Shown: positions 7,571 through 15,468 of the stretch, one piece after another
Numbering within the stretch: the first letter of the stretch is position 1
How the letters are laid out: each line of letters begins with the position of its first letter
Origin: an uncultured Oscillospiraceae bacterium
GTDB lineage: Bacteria; Bacillota; Clostridia; Oscillospirales; Oscillospiraceae
Direction: 5' to 3'
DNA length: 26,805 nt
Assembly (NCBI GenBank): GCA_900756495.1
Contig: CAAEKI010000216.1
Location: 1-26,805 of the forward strand
Notes under the pieces: model-generated
Database searches by the model: none
The model's input: only the letters and a program-made list of their open reading frames with translations
What the model was told of the DNA's origin: nothing
Translations under genes and position numbers: made by a program

Positions 7571-8020
7571 CTACTTAAGGAATGAAAGTTCTGTTTGCCG
7601 GGTCTGGGCAAATGCCCGGATGCGCCCAAGTAGTCGTCTAATATTCTGTGTGCGATCTACGGAGAGCTGTGCGGAGAGACCGGTCCGGTCCAGAAAATCA
7701 AGATCGGCCGCCAAAATTTCGGCTGGACTGCGGCGGTCTAAAAGGGCCACAATGATGCCCACTATCCCCTTGACGATCAGTGCTTCGCTGTCCGCACGCA
7801 GCCGGACCATCCCATCGCACTCCTCCATGACCAGCCAGAGCCTCGTTTGACAGTCAGTCACCATGTTGCACTCCGTCCGCTCTCCTTCCCGCAGCGGCTC
7901 CATATCGGCGGTCAGCTCCAACAGGCAGTCGTACTGGAGCATCCAATCGCCAATCTGGTTGAATGTCTCCACGAACTCGTCCTGTTCTTCCTGAATTGTG
8001 GGGCGGGATTCTTCTCTCAT
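7571..8020 (-). CDS. SufE-like cysteine desulfurase sulfur acceptor
   Basis: A 149-residue SufE-fold protein. Family members take persulfide sulfur from a SufS-type desulfurase on a conserved cysteine. Here that residue is C57 in NMVTDCQTRLW, matching the family's V-x-GCQS-x-VW with Asp in place of Gly. The downstream strand-helix pattern (MVRLRADSEALIVKGIVGIIVALLD) is also typical. C32 and C51 are extra cysteines. The ATG overlaps the desulfurase stop by 4 bp. No SufB, SufC, SufD or SufU gene is adjacent, so a dedicated sulfur-transfer role is as plausible as general Fe-S assembly. Confidence 0.85.
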   Translation of the reverse strand: MREESRPTIQEEQDEFVETFNQIGDWMLQYDCLLELTADMEPLREGERTECNMVTDCQTRLWLVMEECDGMVRLRADSEALIVKGIVGIIVALLDRRSPAEILAADLDFLDRTGLSAQLSVDRTQNIRRLLGRIRAFAQTRQTELSFLK

Positions 8021-9249
8021 AATCCCGCCGCCCTTCTCAGACGCGGAATGACCTGTGCCAGTCGCTCTGCAAAGAAATCAAGCTCCTCCTCCGTGTTGTA
8101 AAACGCCGGGGAGACGCGGGCTGCGGCTGTAACATCAAAGGCGTCCAGCAACGGGCCGGCACAGAGACTCCCGGACCGCAACGCAATGCCGTCCTTGTCC
8201 AGAAAGGCCGCTAAATCGTAGGGGTGTACCCCGTCCACGACAAAGGAGATTGCCCCTGCCCGATGGGCAGGGCGCCCCAGAATACGGACGTGATCCGTCC
8301 CGGCCAGATGCCGCCGGGCCGCATCCAGGAGCAGGCGCTCCCGCTCATACACCACGGGCAGCCCAATTTCATCAAGATAGTTGATGGCGGCTCCCAGCGC
8401 AATGGCGCCGCTGTAGTTGGGCGTCCCAGCCTCCAGGCAGCGGGGTGCGGAAGCAAAGGTAGTCTTTTCCCAGGTGACCCGCTCCACCATGCCCCCACCA
8501 AAGCGGACAGGCCGCAGCTCTTCCAGGCGGTCCGCCCGGCAGTAGAGGGCCCCAATCCCGGTAGGCGCCAGCAGCTTGTGACCTGAAAAACACAGAAAGT
8601 CGCAGTTCAGGCGCTCCACATGGATGGGAAAGTGCCGCACCCCCTGGGCCGCGTCCACCAGCACCGGGATCTCCCTTTCATGGGCGGCTGTAATGATCTC
8701 GTCCAGAGGCGTCACCGTGCCAGTGACATTGGAGACCTGTGTGATAGCCACCATTCTGGTGCGCGTGCCCAAGAGCTGGCGGAACGCTCCCATGTCCAGC
8801 TCTCCCTGCGGCGCCGGAGCCATGCGGAGTATCGCCCCCCGCGCCTGGCAGAGCTGCTGCCAGGGGACCAGATTGGCATGGTGCTCCAACTGAGAGACCA
8901 GCACCTCATCCCCCGGCTGAAGCCGGGGGGCGAGGTAGCTGTCGGCCACCAAATTGATGGCCTCCGTGGCGCCGGAAGTAAAGACAATCTGCTCCGAGGA
9001 TGGGCTGCCCAGAAACCGCGCCACCTTCTCGCGCGCCTCCTCCAAGCCCCGTGTGGACTGTTCGCTGAGGAAATGGATCCCCCGGTGTACGTTTCCATTT
9101 TGGTGGGTGTAGTGTTCAGTGATGGCCTCAAGCACCGGGCGCGGCAACTGAGTGGTGGCCGCGTTGTCCAGGTAGACCAGGGGTTTGCCATAAATCCGCT
9201 CCGACAGGATGGGAATTTCAGCCCGTCTCTCCCGCACCCACTGTTCCAT
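8017..9249 (-). CDS. SufS-like cysteine desulfurase (class V aminotransferase fold)
   Basis: A 410-residue PLP enzyme expected to release sulfur from cysteine as an enzyme persulfide, giving alanine. YLDNAATTQ (residues 27-35), the HHANLVPWQ segment, DAAQGVRHFPI and the Schiff-base lysine K225 in SGHKLLAPTG are all present. The catalytic cysteine is C363 in RSGSLCAGPLL. The usual RxGHHCAxPL has two histidines before the cysteine; here they are Ser-Leu. The ATG follows GGGGGAG at a good distance, and its first 32 bases overlap the upstream gene. It could be a general SufS or a specialised paralogue, so no symbol is given. Confidence 0.88.
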   Translation of the reverse strand: MEQWVRERRAEIPILSERIYGKPLVYLDNAATTQLPRPVLEAITEHYTHQNGNVHRGIHFLSEQSTRGLEEAREKVARFLGSPSSEQIVFTSGATEAINLVADSYLAPRLQPGDEVLVSQLEHHANLVPWQQLCQARGAILRMAPAPQGELDMGAFRQLLGTRTRMVAITQVSNVTGTVTPLDEIITAAHEREIPVLVDAAQGVRHFPIHVERLNCDFLCFSGHKLLAPTGIGALYCRADRLEELRPVRFGGGMVERVTWEKTTFASAPRCLEAGTPNYSGAIALGAAINYLDEIGLPVVYERERLLLDAARRHLAGTDHVRILGRPAHRAGAISFVVDGVHPYDLAAFLDKDGIALRSGSLCAGPLLDAFDVTAAARVSPAFYNTEEELDFFAERLAQVIPRLRRAAGL

Positions 9250-9667
9250 ATTGCTCCCCCTTTTCTCTCAGTCCCCGCAACACCGCCCCGGCGAGATCCT
9301 GCGTGGTCTCAAACTCGGCGGTCTCCTCCCGCTGGAATGTGATGCCGAGCTCCTTCTGGATCGCCATCAGGAGCAAAATTTTCTTTTGCATGGTGGAGGT
9401 CACGCCCTCGCAGGAGCTGGGACGGTCCGTCAGGCCGGTTTTCCCTACCTCAAGCCGGGCCGCCCGGGCCACGCTCCACTCGCAGAGCTCCGTCAGCCCG
9501 CAGGCCTCCACGCTGCTTGGCAGCAGGAACTTACCCAGAATGTAGCGGCGAAGTACAGGATGAAGCGTCTGTACATCGGCAAAGCGCGTGTCCAACAGCG
9601 TCTGCCGTGCCTCCTCCACCGCCGCCCGGCAGCACAGAACGTAGTCCGCTCCTTTAAGGATTCCCAT
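9218..9667 (-). CDS. Small protein with ACP-like C-terminal domain
   Basis: A 149-residue protein whose ATG overlaps the isomerase-like stop (TGATG). Residues ~1-80 are helical with paired cysteines (C12, C13, C56, C62). Residues ~93-135 (LLLMAIQKELGITF...ETTQDLAGAVLRGL) read like helices II-IV of an acyl carrier protein. Aligning the two puts Met or Thr where the phosphopantetheine-bearing Ser of the DSL motif should be, so a classical prosthetic group is unlikely. I do not know the family. Tight coupling to the desulfurase downstream suggests a partner or scaffold in the same process. The ACP-like call is by eye. Confidence 0.75.
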   Translation of the reverse strand: MGILKGADYVLCCRAAVEEARQTLLDTRFADVQTLHPVLRRYILGKFLLPSSVEACGLTELCEWSVARAARLEVGKTGLTDRPSSCEGVTSTMQKKILLLMAIQKELGITFQREETAEFETTQDLAGAVLRGLREKGEQYGTVGAGETG

Positions 9668-11199
9668 CAGGCGGTTACCACTTCGAAGCCCAGGATCTCA
9701 CCCAGCAGCTTGAGCTCCCTGGTGTAATCACCGTAGACCAGGGGGAGGTGATTACCGAAGTTGATGTGCTTGTAGAAGAAATCTGCCTGGTCGCCCACAG
9801 TGAAGAAGAAGCCCTGGTCACAGTTGTAGCTGTTGTAGCCGAACCCAGCGCTGATGGTTCCCTTACCTACAAAGAGTTGTTTGCCGTCAGGGGCAAAGCG
9901 GCACAGGGTAATCTCCTGGCCCCGGTCTGCGGAGAAATCCATACGGAAGGTGGCGCCGAAGCCACTGTACGTGAAGGGGCTGATGGCATAGGGCGCTGCA
10001 GGCTCCGTCAGGCCTTTCAGCTTGCGGTTGGCCGCGGCGTGGAATGTCATGTACAGGTTGGGCTTGTCTGCCTCGGGAACTCCGGTGATATCTTTTTCTC
10101 CAATGGCCTGGAGTGTGGTCATCTTGCCCTCTTCATCGTAGTAGACGCAGTTGACGTTGCCCATGTACGTCGCTTTACCAGACAGGTTCATCAACACCAC
10201 CATGGCCAGCAGGGCATTCAGGTCATACTCACAGGCGGAGGGAACGCCGTGCTCACAGTTCAGCGCATGGATCATACAGGGTGTGATTCTCTGCTCGTTA
10301 AAGCGGCGTGTAGCACACATATCGGGGCACTGCATGGTAAAGGCGTTGCAGTCGTTGGCCTCTAGAACCTTTTTCACCGTCAGGTAGGCGTGAAGCGTGC
10401 GCAGGATGTCCTCTCTCGACATCCGTACCTCCTGAGCGCCGGCGATTAGTTCGTCTGCCAGCGCCTCTGCCTCCGCCAGATCGGTATCATTGATGTTGCA
10501 TGCCTTGCGTCCGGGCAGCGTGTGGTTGGTGCTTGGATCAACGGGCTGCATCAGATCCAGCAGCTCATGTTCGCTGATATAACGCAAGCGAACCCCCAGT
10601 CTGCGCGTGACATCGTGGGCATTGACAAATACATCCGGTGTGCTGAGCGAAACCTCCGAGTTGGCGCGGGCGGACATCAAAACGCGCGTCTGCTGGAGGG
10701 CTTTGCGTGCACGGAACACCCTCATATATGTTTTGAAATCATCCCAGTTGCGGAACGAATAGGCCTCCAGCCCACGGGCACGCGCAGCGGCCGTGTTGGA
10801 AAAGGGGCCGCAGCACTGCCAGGGGACAATGCCGATGGGCTTTCCGAATCGCTCCCCAAATTCCAAAAACAGATCTCCGCGAGCAATGCCGGTGGAGAAC
10901 AGGAAAAAATCTACCTCGTTGATGTCCTTGGACATCTCTTCATAAATCCCCTCCTTCATCTCAAACCAGTCGCTGCGCTCCACATAGATAGGCTCCAGGA
11001 TGTTGATGCCCTCGGGCGTGTTTTTTGCAATGTTGCTCCGGAACTTCTTGAACAGTTCCTGCGCCATCATCACATCGTAGTCGTGTTCCAACTGTTCGCC
11101 CTGTCCGAAGCGGCAGGGACCTTCAAATGCGTATTGATGAATGAAGGCGATAAAAACAGGGCGGACGTTCAATTGGATGTCAGTTAATTTCGGTGCCAC
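9667..11199 (-). CDS. L-fucose/L-arabinose isomerase-fold protein
   Basis: A 510-residue protein starting at GTG 11199, with GGAGG 10 nt upstream. Its architecture resembles FucI/AraA: Rossmann-like N-terminal domains, then a metal-site region. Candidate metal or acid-base residues are E324 and D326 in PSACEYDLNALLAM, H387 in TFHAAANRKL, and H478/H484 in HINFGNHLPLVYGDY. CPDMCATRRF adds a cysteine pair not usual in sugar isomerases. Known members interconvert aldoses and ketoses, and related enzymes act on sulfoquinovose. The substrate here is unknown. Neighbours (anion transporter, desulfurase, SufE) hint at an acidic or sulfur-containing substrate, which is inference only. Confidence 0.82.
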   Translation of the reverse strand: MAPKLTDIQLNVRPVFIAFIHQYAFEGPCRFGQGEQLEHDYDVMMAQELFKKFRSNIAKNTPEGINILEPIYVERSDWFEMKEGIYEEMSKDINEVDFFLFSTGIARGDLFLEFGERFGKPIGIVPWQCCGPFSNTAAARARGLEAYSFRNWDDFKTYMRVFRARKALQQTRVLMSARANSEVSLSTPDVFVNAHDVTRRLGVRLRYISEHELLDLMQPVDPSTNHTLPGRKACNINDTDLAEAEALADELIAGAQEVRMSREDILRTLHAYLTVKKVLEANDCNAFTMQCPDMCATRRFNEQRITPCMIHALNCEHGVPSACEYDLNALLAMVVLMNLSGKATYMGNVNCVYYDEEGKMTTLQAIGEKDITGVPEADKPNLYMTFHAAANRKLKGLTEPAAPYAISPFTYSGFGATFRMDFSADRGQEITLCRFAPDGKQLFVGKGTISAGFGYNSYNCDQGFFFTVGDQADFFYKHINFGNHLPLVYGDYTRELKLLGEILGFEVVTA

Positions 11200-11247
11200 A
11201 GTGTTGTTTCCTCCAATATCATTATAATTTCTAGTGTCCTTCGAACA

Positions 11248-12732
11248 TTAGAAGCGGATGAGTGCGCTAGCCAGGGGCCAGATGAGGAACATGCATCCCA
11301 GCCAGGTGAGGATGATGTAAATGGTGCAGTACTTGACGGTATTGCGCACCGTAATGTGTCCCGGCCCGAAGAAGAGAGGGGCGGGCACCGAGGCGGAAGG
11401 GGTGAGCATCCCCATGCAGGAGGCCAGGCTGATGACTACCACGAAGCCGATGACATTGATCCCTGTATCCGAGAGCAGAGAGAGGGCGATGGAGTAGAAG
11501 AGAAACATGGTCACGGTATTGGAGAGGAAGTTCGTCATAATCAGCGCACCCAGCACCAGCACTGCCATCACGGCAAAGGGCGGCAGGACAGAGGTGACGG
11601 GGAGGAGCAGGTTGCGGATCCAGTCGCTGATGCCCACGTCAGGCAGGTTGATCACTGCGCCCATTACAGTGACGGTGGCGGTGAAAACCAGCAGCCCGAT
11701 GGGGATATCCTTCACCAGTGCAGGGAATTTCACAATGGGCTTATTGTTCAGCCGGACGATACAAAGGATGGCAATCGCCACAATGGGCGGGATGCAGGTG
11801 CCGCAGCGAGTGAGGAAAGCGGACAGCCCCGGCGCGAAGGAGCTGCCAAACTGGGGGAAGAGCCAGGCGATGACCACCAGAATAAAGAGCACGGCGGCCA
11901 GCTTGCCCTCCTTGCCCAGAGGCGGGGCGCTGCGCTTGACCTCCTCAATGTCGTAGTTGGCGAATTTGCTGGTGTCAGGCTTCCAGAAAATCCGAACCAC
12001 CAGCATCAGGAACACATACATCATAATTTCGAAGGGAATGCCCACGCTGAGCCACTGGCCATAGCTGATGGTGATGCCGGTTTTGCCCTCCACAGCGGCG
12101 ATGAGCAGCAGGGGGAGCACATGGGAGATGGGAGAGGCCGCAGAGATGATGGCATTGCCCCAGAACACACCGGCCATAAGCACCGTGTACATGGGCTCGC
12201 CCTTCTCAATTTTGAGGTTTTTGCAGAGCGCCTGGGTAAGGCCGATATAGATGACGGTGAGAGAGGTGGCCTCCATAAAGGTACCCAGCAGGAAGAAGGA
12301 GAAGAAATACAGGGCGATGAACATATAAGGCCGCCCCTGAACCACCTTCCGGGTGATAAACCAGACGGCCACCTTGTTGATGACGCCGGTCTGGGTGAGC
12401 ACGGCGTTAAGCGCCATGCAGACGATGATGGTGATGACAATGAAATTGCCCATGGAGCCGGCCCAGACCTCGTTGGCTGTCATGGTGCCCGACATGATCA
12501 GGGCGGCCATGGCCACCAGACTGACCCAGTCTGTATTGACGGCAATCCACAGGTAGAGCACTGGCACCATGATGGCCAGCACGGTGACGCCCTTTTCGGT
12601 CAGGCCGTTGGCTGCGGGGATGCAGAAGTAGAAGATCAGGAACAGAACCGCGGCGATGATGTAGTGAATATAGGACTTAACTGAGGTTCGCTCTGTGTTT
12701 GACTTTAACTGTTTCAACTGATAAACCCCCAT
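11248..12732 (-). CDS. DASS/SLC13-family anion symporter
   Basis: A roughly 494-residue inner-membrane transporter of the divalent anion:Na+ symporter type, which moves dicarboxylates, tricarboxylates or sulfate. About 11-12 membrane segments begin with SYIHYIIAAVLFLIFYF. GALIMTNFLSNTVTMFLFYSIAL and CMGMLTPSASVPAPLFFGPG resemble the paired substrate- and Na+-binding loops (SNT and TPSA-like). The start is uncertain. ATG 12732 (MGVYQLKQ) has no good ribosome binding site; TTG 12717 has GGGGGT 7 nt upstream; an ATG at 12747 is also open. It is first in a five-gene operon, 80 bp downstream of a MITE-like repeat. Confidence 0.9.
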   Translation of the reverse strand: MGVYQLKQLKSNTERTSVKSYIHYIIAAVLFLIFYFCIPAANGLTEKGVTVLAIMVPVLYLWIAVNTDWVSLVAMAALIMSGTMTANEVWAGSMGNFIVITIIVCMALNAVLTQTGVINKVAVWFITRKVVQGRPYMFIALYFFSFFLLGTFMEATSLTVIYIGLTQALCKNLKIEKGEPMYTVLMAGVFWGNAIISAASPISHVLPLLLIAAVEGKTGITISYGQWLSVGIPFEIMMYVFLMLVVRIFWKPDTSKFANYDIEEVKRSAPPLGKEGKLAAVLFILVVIAWLFPQFGSSFAPGLSAFLTRCGTCIPPIVAIAILCIVRLNNKPIVKFPALVKDIPIGLLVFTATVTVMGAVINLPDVGISDWIRNLLLPVTSVLPPFAVMAVLVLGALIMTNFLSNTVTMFLFYSIALSLLSDTGINVIGFVVVISLASCMGMLTPSASVPAPLFFGPGHITVRNTVKYCTIYIILTWLGCMFLIWPLASALIRF

Positions 12733-12810
12733 TCTAGAGTAGAACATTGGGAGAGCTTTTGCAAAGTGCCAAACAACCGTCACCGCTATCGGGATATATC
12801 CTTGATATTA

Positions 12811-12972
12811 GGGCCTTGTTTGAACAAAGTCAAAACGCCCAAACGGCGGATCTATTTCCGCCATACTGCGTTAAAAATTCTTGAAATACACAACGTATTC
12901 CTGCGAATTTTTGCCTTGTCCGGCGGAAAAATCTCTCGCCGTTGGCCATTCCGCCAATGTTCAAACAAGGCC
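12811..12972 (+). repeat. MITE-like repeat, copy 2
   Basis: A 162-bp copy in the same orientation as copy 1, with left end GGGCCTTGTTTGAA (one extra G) and right end TTCAAACAAGGCC, flanked by TA at 12809-12810 and 12973-12974. The internal palindrome around CACAACGTATTCC is retained. It lies upstream of the DASS operon and downstream of the LysR gene. Together with the hairpin at 13132-13176 it accounts for most of the 480-bp gap 12733-13215. Confidence 0.85.
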
Positions 12973-13131
12973 TAGCCCGCTGCGGTTTGCATTTTAGCTC
13001 TCACCTCTCTTGCCTCGGGTATCATTTTGAGCTTTGCGGATGATCGTTGTGCACATCGATCGTCGGGCATATGCCTGACCCGCTGGGTATGATCTTATTT
13101 TATCTAATATCATCTCGTATGTAAAATGAAC

Positions 13132-13176
13132 ATATCGCACAAAGCCATGCGCTAGACGCATGGCTTTGTGCGATAT
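13132..13176 (-). terminator. Perfect 20-bp hairpin downstream of the LysR gene
   Basis: Arms at 13132-13151 and 13157-13176 are exact complements with a CTAGA loop. It lies 40 bp past the LysR stop. On the minus strand it is followed by the mildly T-rich GTTCATTTTAC, so it is probably the LysR transcription terminator. Confidence 0.65.
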
Positions 13177-13215
13177 ATCTATTATCTCAAAGCTCAACCA
13201 GGCACAAAAACAACA

Positions 13216-14103
13216 TTATTCCTGTAGGATTTGAATAAATCGCTTCTCTGCCGGGCTTATCGCTGTCTCTCTGTTGAACATAAGAAACACATGCTCCACG
13301 GGGAGTTGCCGTGACAGTTGAATTGGAAACAGCGTTCCTCTGGAAATGGCATTCTGAACATGGAGCTCCGGCAGGAAAGACAGGCCGAGGTTTCGCTCCA
13401 CCATGGAAATCAGCAGCGGCATGGAACCAACCTCACACACGGCACGCCACTTGCTTATATTGGTTACGGTACGCAAAAGCTGTTCCGTATAAGTTCGAAC
13501 ACTGGTCTTTTGCTCCATGGTAACCAGAGGATACCGCAGTATGGCGCCAAGATCCTGAATCGTATGGTGCAGTTCAGGAAAACCAGCACCTGCTACCAGC
13601 ACATATTCGATTTCCATCAACGGGATCAGCTCGATTTCCTCGCATTGCGTCATCGGAGAGGCCAAAACCGCCACATCCAGGTGGCCGTCTTTCAACATCT
13701 GTGCGGCGGCAGGCGGCGTTGTGTAGGAGATCTGAAGCGTGGTGTTGGGATATTCCTGCTTGAACCGCTCCAGAAAGGGGGGAAGCAGAAAGGTCAGGGT
13801 CAGTTCTGACGCGCCGATGCGCAGGATATGGCTTTTGTGCTGGAGTAAATGATCTAACTCCTTTTCTGCCTGGTGAATTTCCGTAAAAGCCGCCTTGAGA
13901 TGACGATACAGGAGTCTACCCTCCTCTGTCAGTACAACCCCTTTAGCCGTGCGCTCCAGTAGCGCACAGTGGAGCTGATGCTCCAGTCTCTGGACCGTAC
14001 GGCTCACCGTGGACTGTGCCAGAAAGAGTGCGTTGCCGGCGGCGGTGATATTTCCATGTTCCACTACACAGCAAAATACCCTGTAATCATCATAGCTGAT
14101 CAT
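13216..14103 (-). CDS. LysR-family transcriptional regulator
   Basis: A 295-residue regulator. Residues ~3-60 form the winged helix-turn-helix: NITAAGNALFLAQSTVSRTVQRLEHQ includes the classic A-x-x-L-x-x-x-Q-S-x-V-S pattern. Residues ~90-290 are the periplasmic-binding-like effector domain, starting LRIGASELTLTFLLPPFLE. ATG 14103 has GGTGGAG 4 nt upstream and is preferred over the TTG at 14106. It is followed by a strong hairpin and then the DASS operon on the same strand, so it is the likely regulator of that operon. The effector is unknown; no operator could be assigned with confidence. Confidence 0.9.
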   Translation of the reverse strand: MISYDDYRVFCCVVEHGNITAAGNALFLAQSTVSRTVQRLEHQLHCALLERTAKGVVLTEEGRLLYRHLKAAFTEIHQAEKELDHLLQHKSHILRIGASELTLTFLLPPFLERFKQEYPNTTLQISYTTPPAAAQMLKDGHLDVAVLASPMTQCEEIELIPLMEIEYVLVAGAGFPELHHTIQDLGAILRYPLVTMEQKTSVRTYTEQLLRTVTNISKWRAVCEVGSMPLLISMVERNLGLSFLPELHVQNAISRGTLFPIQLSRQLPVEHVFLMFNRETAISPAEKRFIQILQE

Positions 14104-14400
14104 CAATCTCCACCCTGCCTTCCAAAGTCATGACCTGGTTTTACCGCTTGTGGCTGTTTGAGTCGGCCTGGATAACAACATAACACCTTTTTCGTCTATG
14201 GTGAGATATATTTTCAGATTTGTGGGACACTATCTAATCCTAATTTGCGCAATTTATTTTATCTTTCGGGAAGTTCAAAGTCTCAGTCCTTTTAACCCGG
14301 AAATATGGTAGTATTCCAAGATCGCCAACATAAACAAAGAGCTGTCTTGTTGCAGGTTCCTCTATCTGTAAGGCAATCACTGCACTGACCTGCGCCTTTT
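14104..14400. other. AT-richer gap between the lipoate ligase and LysR genes
   Basis: This 297-bp stretch is clearly more AT-rich than its surroundings. It presumably holds the LysR promoter and autoregulatory site, but I could not pick out a convincing -35/-10 pair or LysR box. A 60-codon open frame on the minus strand (14240-14422) overlaps the end of the ligase gene and shows no recognisable features. Nothing else was seen. Confidence 0.4.
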
Positions 14401-15366
14401 TCAGCTGTTTTCCTCCAGCCACTCCGCCAGTTCTGCCAGCTCGCCTCCCCCGGCGCTGCGGAGAGCTGCCGACATCTCCCGGGCGGAAAACTGCACGCCC
14501 GCGAGGGCGTGCGCCACCCGCCGGGGCAGCTGCGTGTCCAGTGCGTCGGTATGGAGCACCGCCTCGTCCACCACGCCGTTTTGGACGGAAAGGCCCAGCT
14601 GGACCTCTCCCCAGGGAAAGCGCTTCTCCCCTTCCCAGGTGAAGGGAGCGCTCTCCCCCAGCCGCCAGGTCCAGGATCGGTGCTTCTCATAGAGTGCCTC
14701 CAGCTCCGCCTTCGCACTCTCGGGCCGCCAGGGCGTCCATGGGCCGTATGCGGCGGCAAACGCCTCCTCTACCGCCCTGCGGGTGTCGTCCGTCGTAAGG
14801 CCAGAGACCAAATCGCTCAGGTTGCACACCCGTGCGCGGACCGACGCCACCCCCTTGGACTTTATCTTCTGTTCCGACACATTGAGGTAACCGGAGAGCT
14901 TTTCCAGATCGGCGCTGACCAGGAGGGTGCCGTGGTGGAGCATTCTGTCCCCGCGGGCGCAGAATGCGCTGCCTGAAAACTTTTTCCCACCGGCGGTCAG
15001 GTCGTTCCGGCCAGTGAACGCCGCCTCCACACCCAGGGCGCGGAGCGCATTGAGAATGACTGTGAGCTGCCGCTCCACATCATAGCAGCTCTTGGGGAGG
15101 TGAAAGGAAAAATTCAGGTTACCGCCGTCGTGGTATACCGCGCCGCCCCCGGACATGCGGCGGACCAATTGAACGCCGTCGGCCTCCATGTTCGCCAGAT
15201 TGCACTCCCTCCAAGCGTTCTGGTTGCGCCCGATCACTACGGCGTTTTCATTGACATAGAAATAGAGCAGGATGTCGTCCGGGGACAGCGCAGTGAGAAA
15301 ATACTCGTCGGCGGCCAGATTCCGCCATCCGTCCCGCCAGGGAGATAGAAAAGAGAGACAACGCAA
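14401..15366 (-). CDS. lplA: Lipoate-protein ligase A
   Basis: A 321-residue enzyme that activates free lipoate with ATP and attaches it to E2 subunits or GcvH. RRMSGGGAVYHD (69-80) and the binding lysines in AGGKKFSGSAF (126-135) are intact, and the HHGTLLV strand follows. The C-terminal ~80 residues form the accessory domain. The start is TTG 15366, with GAGGAGG 7 nt upstream; no closer ATG has a ribosome binding site. A promoter lies at 15407-15435. It diverges from ypeB. No lipoylated complex genes are in the window. Confidence 0.93.
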   Translation of the reverse strand: MRCLSFLSPWRDGWRNLAADEYFLTALSPDDILLYFYVNENAVVIGRNQNAWRECNLANMEADGVQLVRRMSGGGAVYHDGGNLNFSFHLPKSCYDVERQLTVILNALRALGVEAAFTGRNDLTAGGKKFSGSAFCARGDRMLHHGTLLVSADLEKLSGYLNVSEQKIKSKGVASVRARVCNLSDLVSGLTTDDTRRAVEEAFAAAYGPWTPWRPESAKAELEALYEKHRSWTWRLGESAPFTWEGEKRFPWGEVQLGLSVQNGVVDEAVLHTDALDTQLPRRVAHALAGVQFSAREMSAALRSAGGGELAELAEWLEENS

Positions 15367-15406
15367 GATAGATCCTCCTCTGTTCAGTGTTCATTTCCAT
15401 GATTTT

Positions 15407-15435
15407 ATCATAGTCAAATTTTCCGCCGATTGCAA
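15407..15435 (-). promoter_or_regulatory. lplA promoter
   Basis: On the minus strand, TTGCAA (15430-15435), a 17-bp spacer and TATGAT (15407-15412) lie about 40 bp before the TTG start. Confidence 0.65.
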
Positions 15436-15468
15436 TAAAAACCGTTCCCTCCGGTCAGACTGACTCTA

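Noticed and set aside
12994-13197. 67-codon open frame on the minus strand
   Set aside because: It runs through the perfect hairpin, has a TTG start without a ribosome binding site, and shows no protein-like features.
14240-14422. 60-codon open frame on the minus strand
   Set aside because: It starts inside lplA in another frame and has no ribosome binding site or recognisable motif; a degraded gene cannot be excluded.
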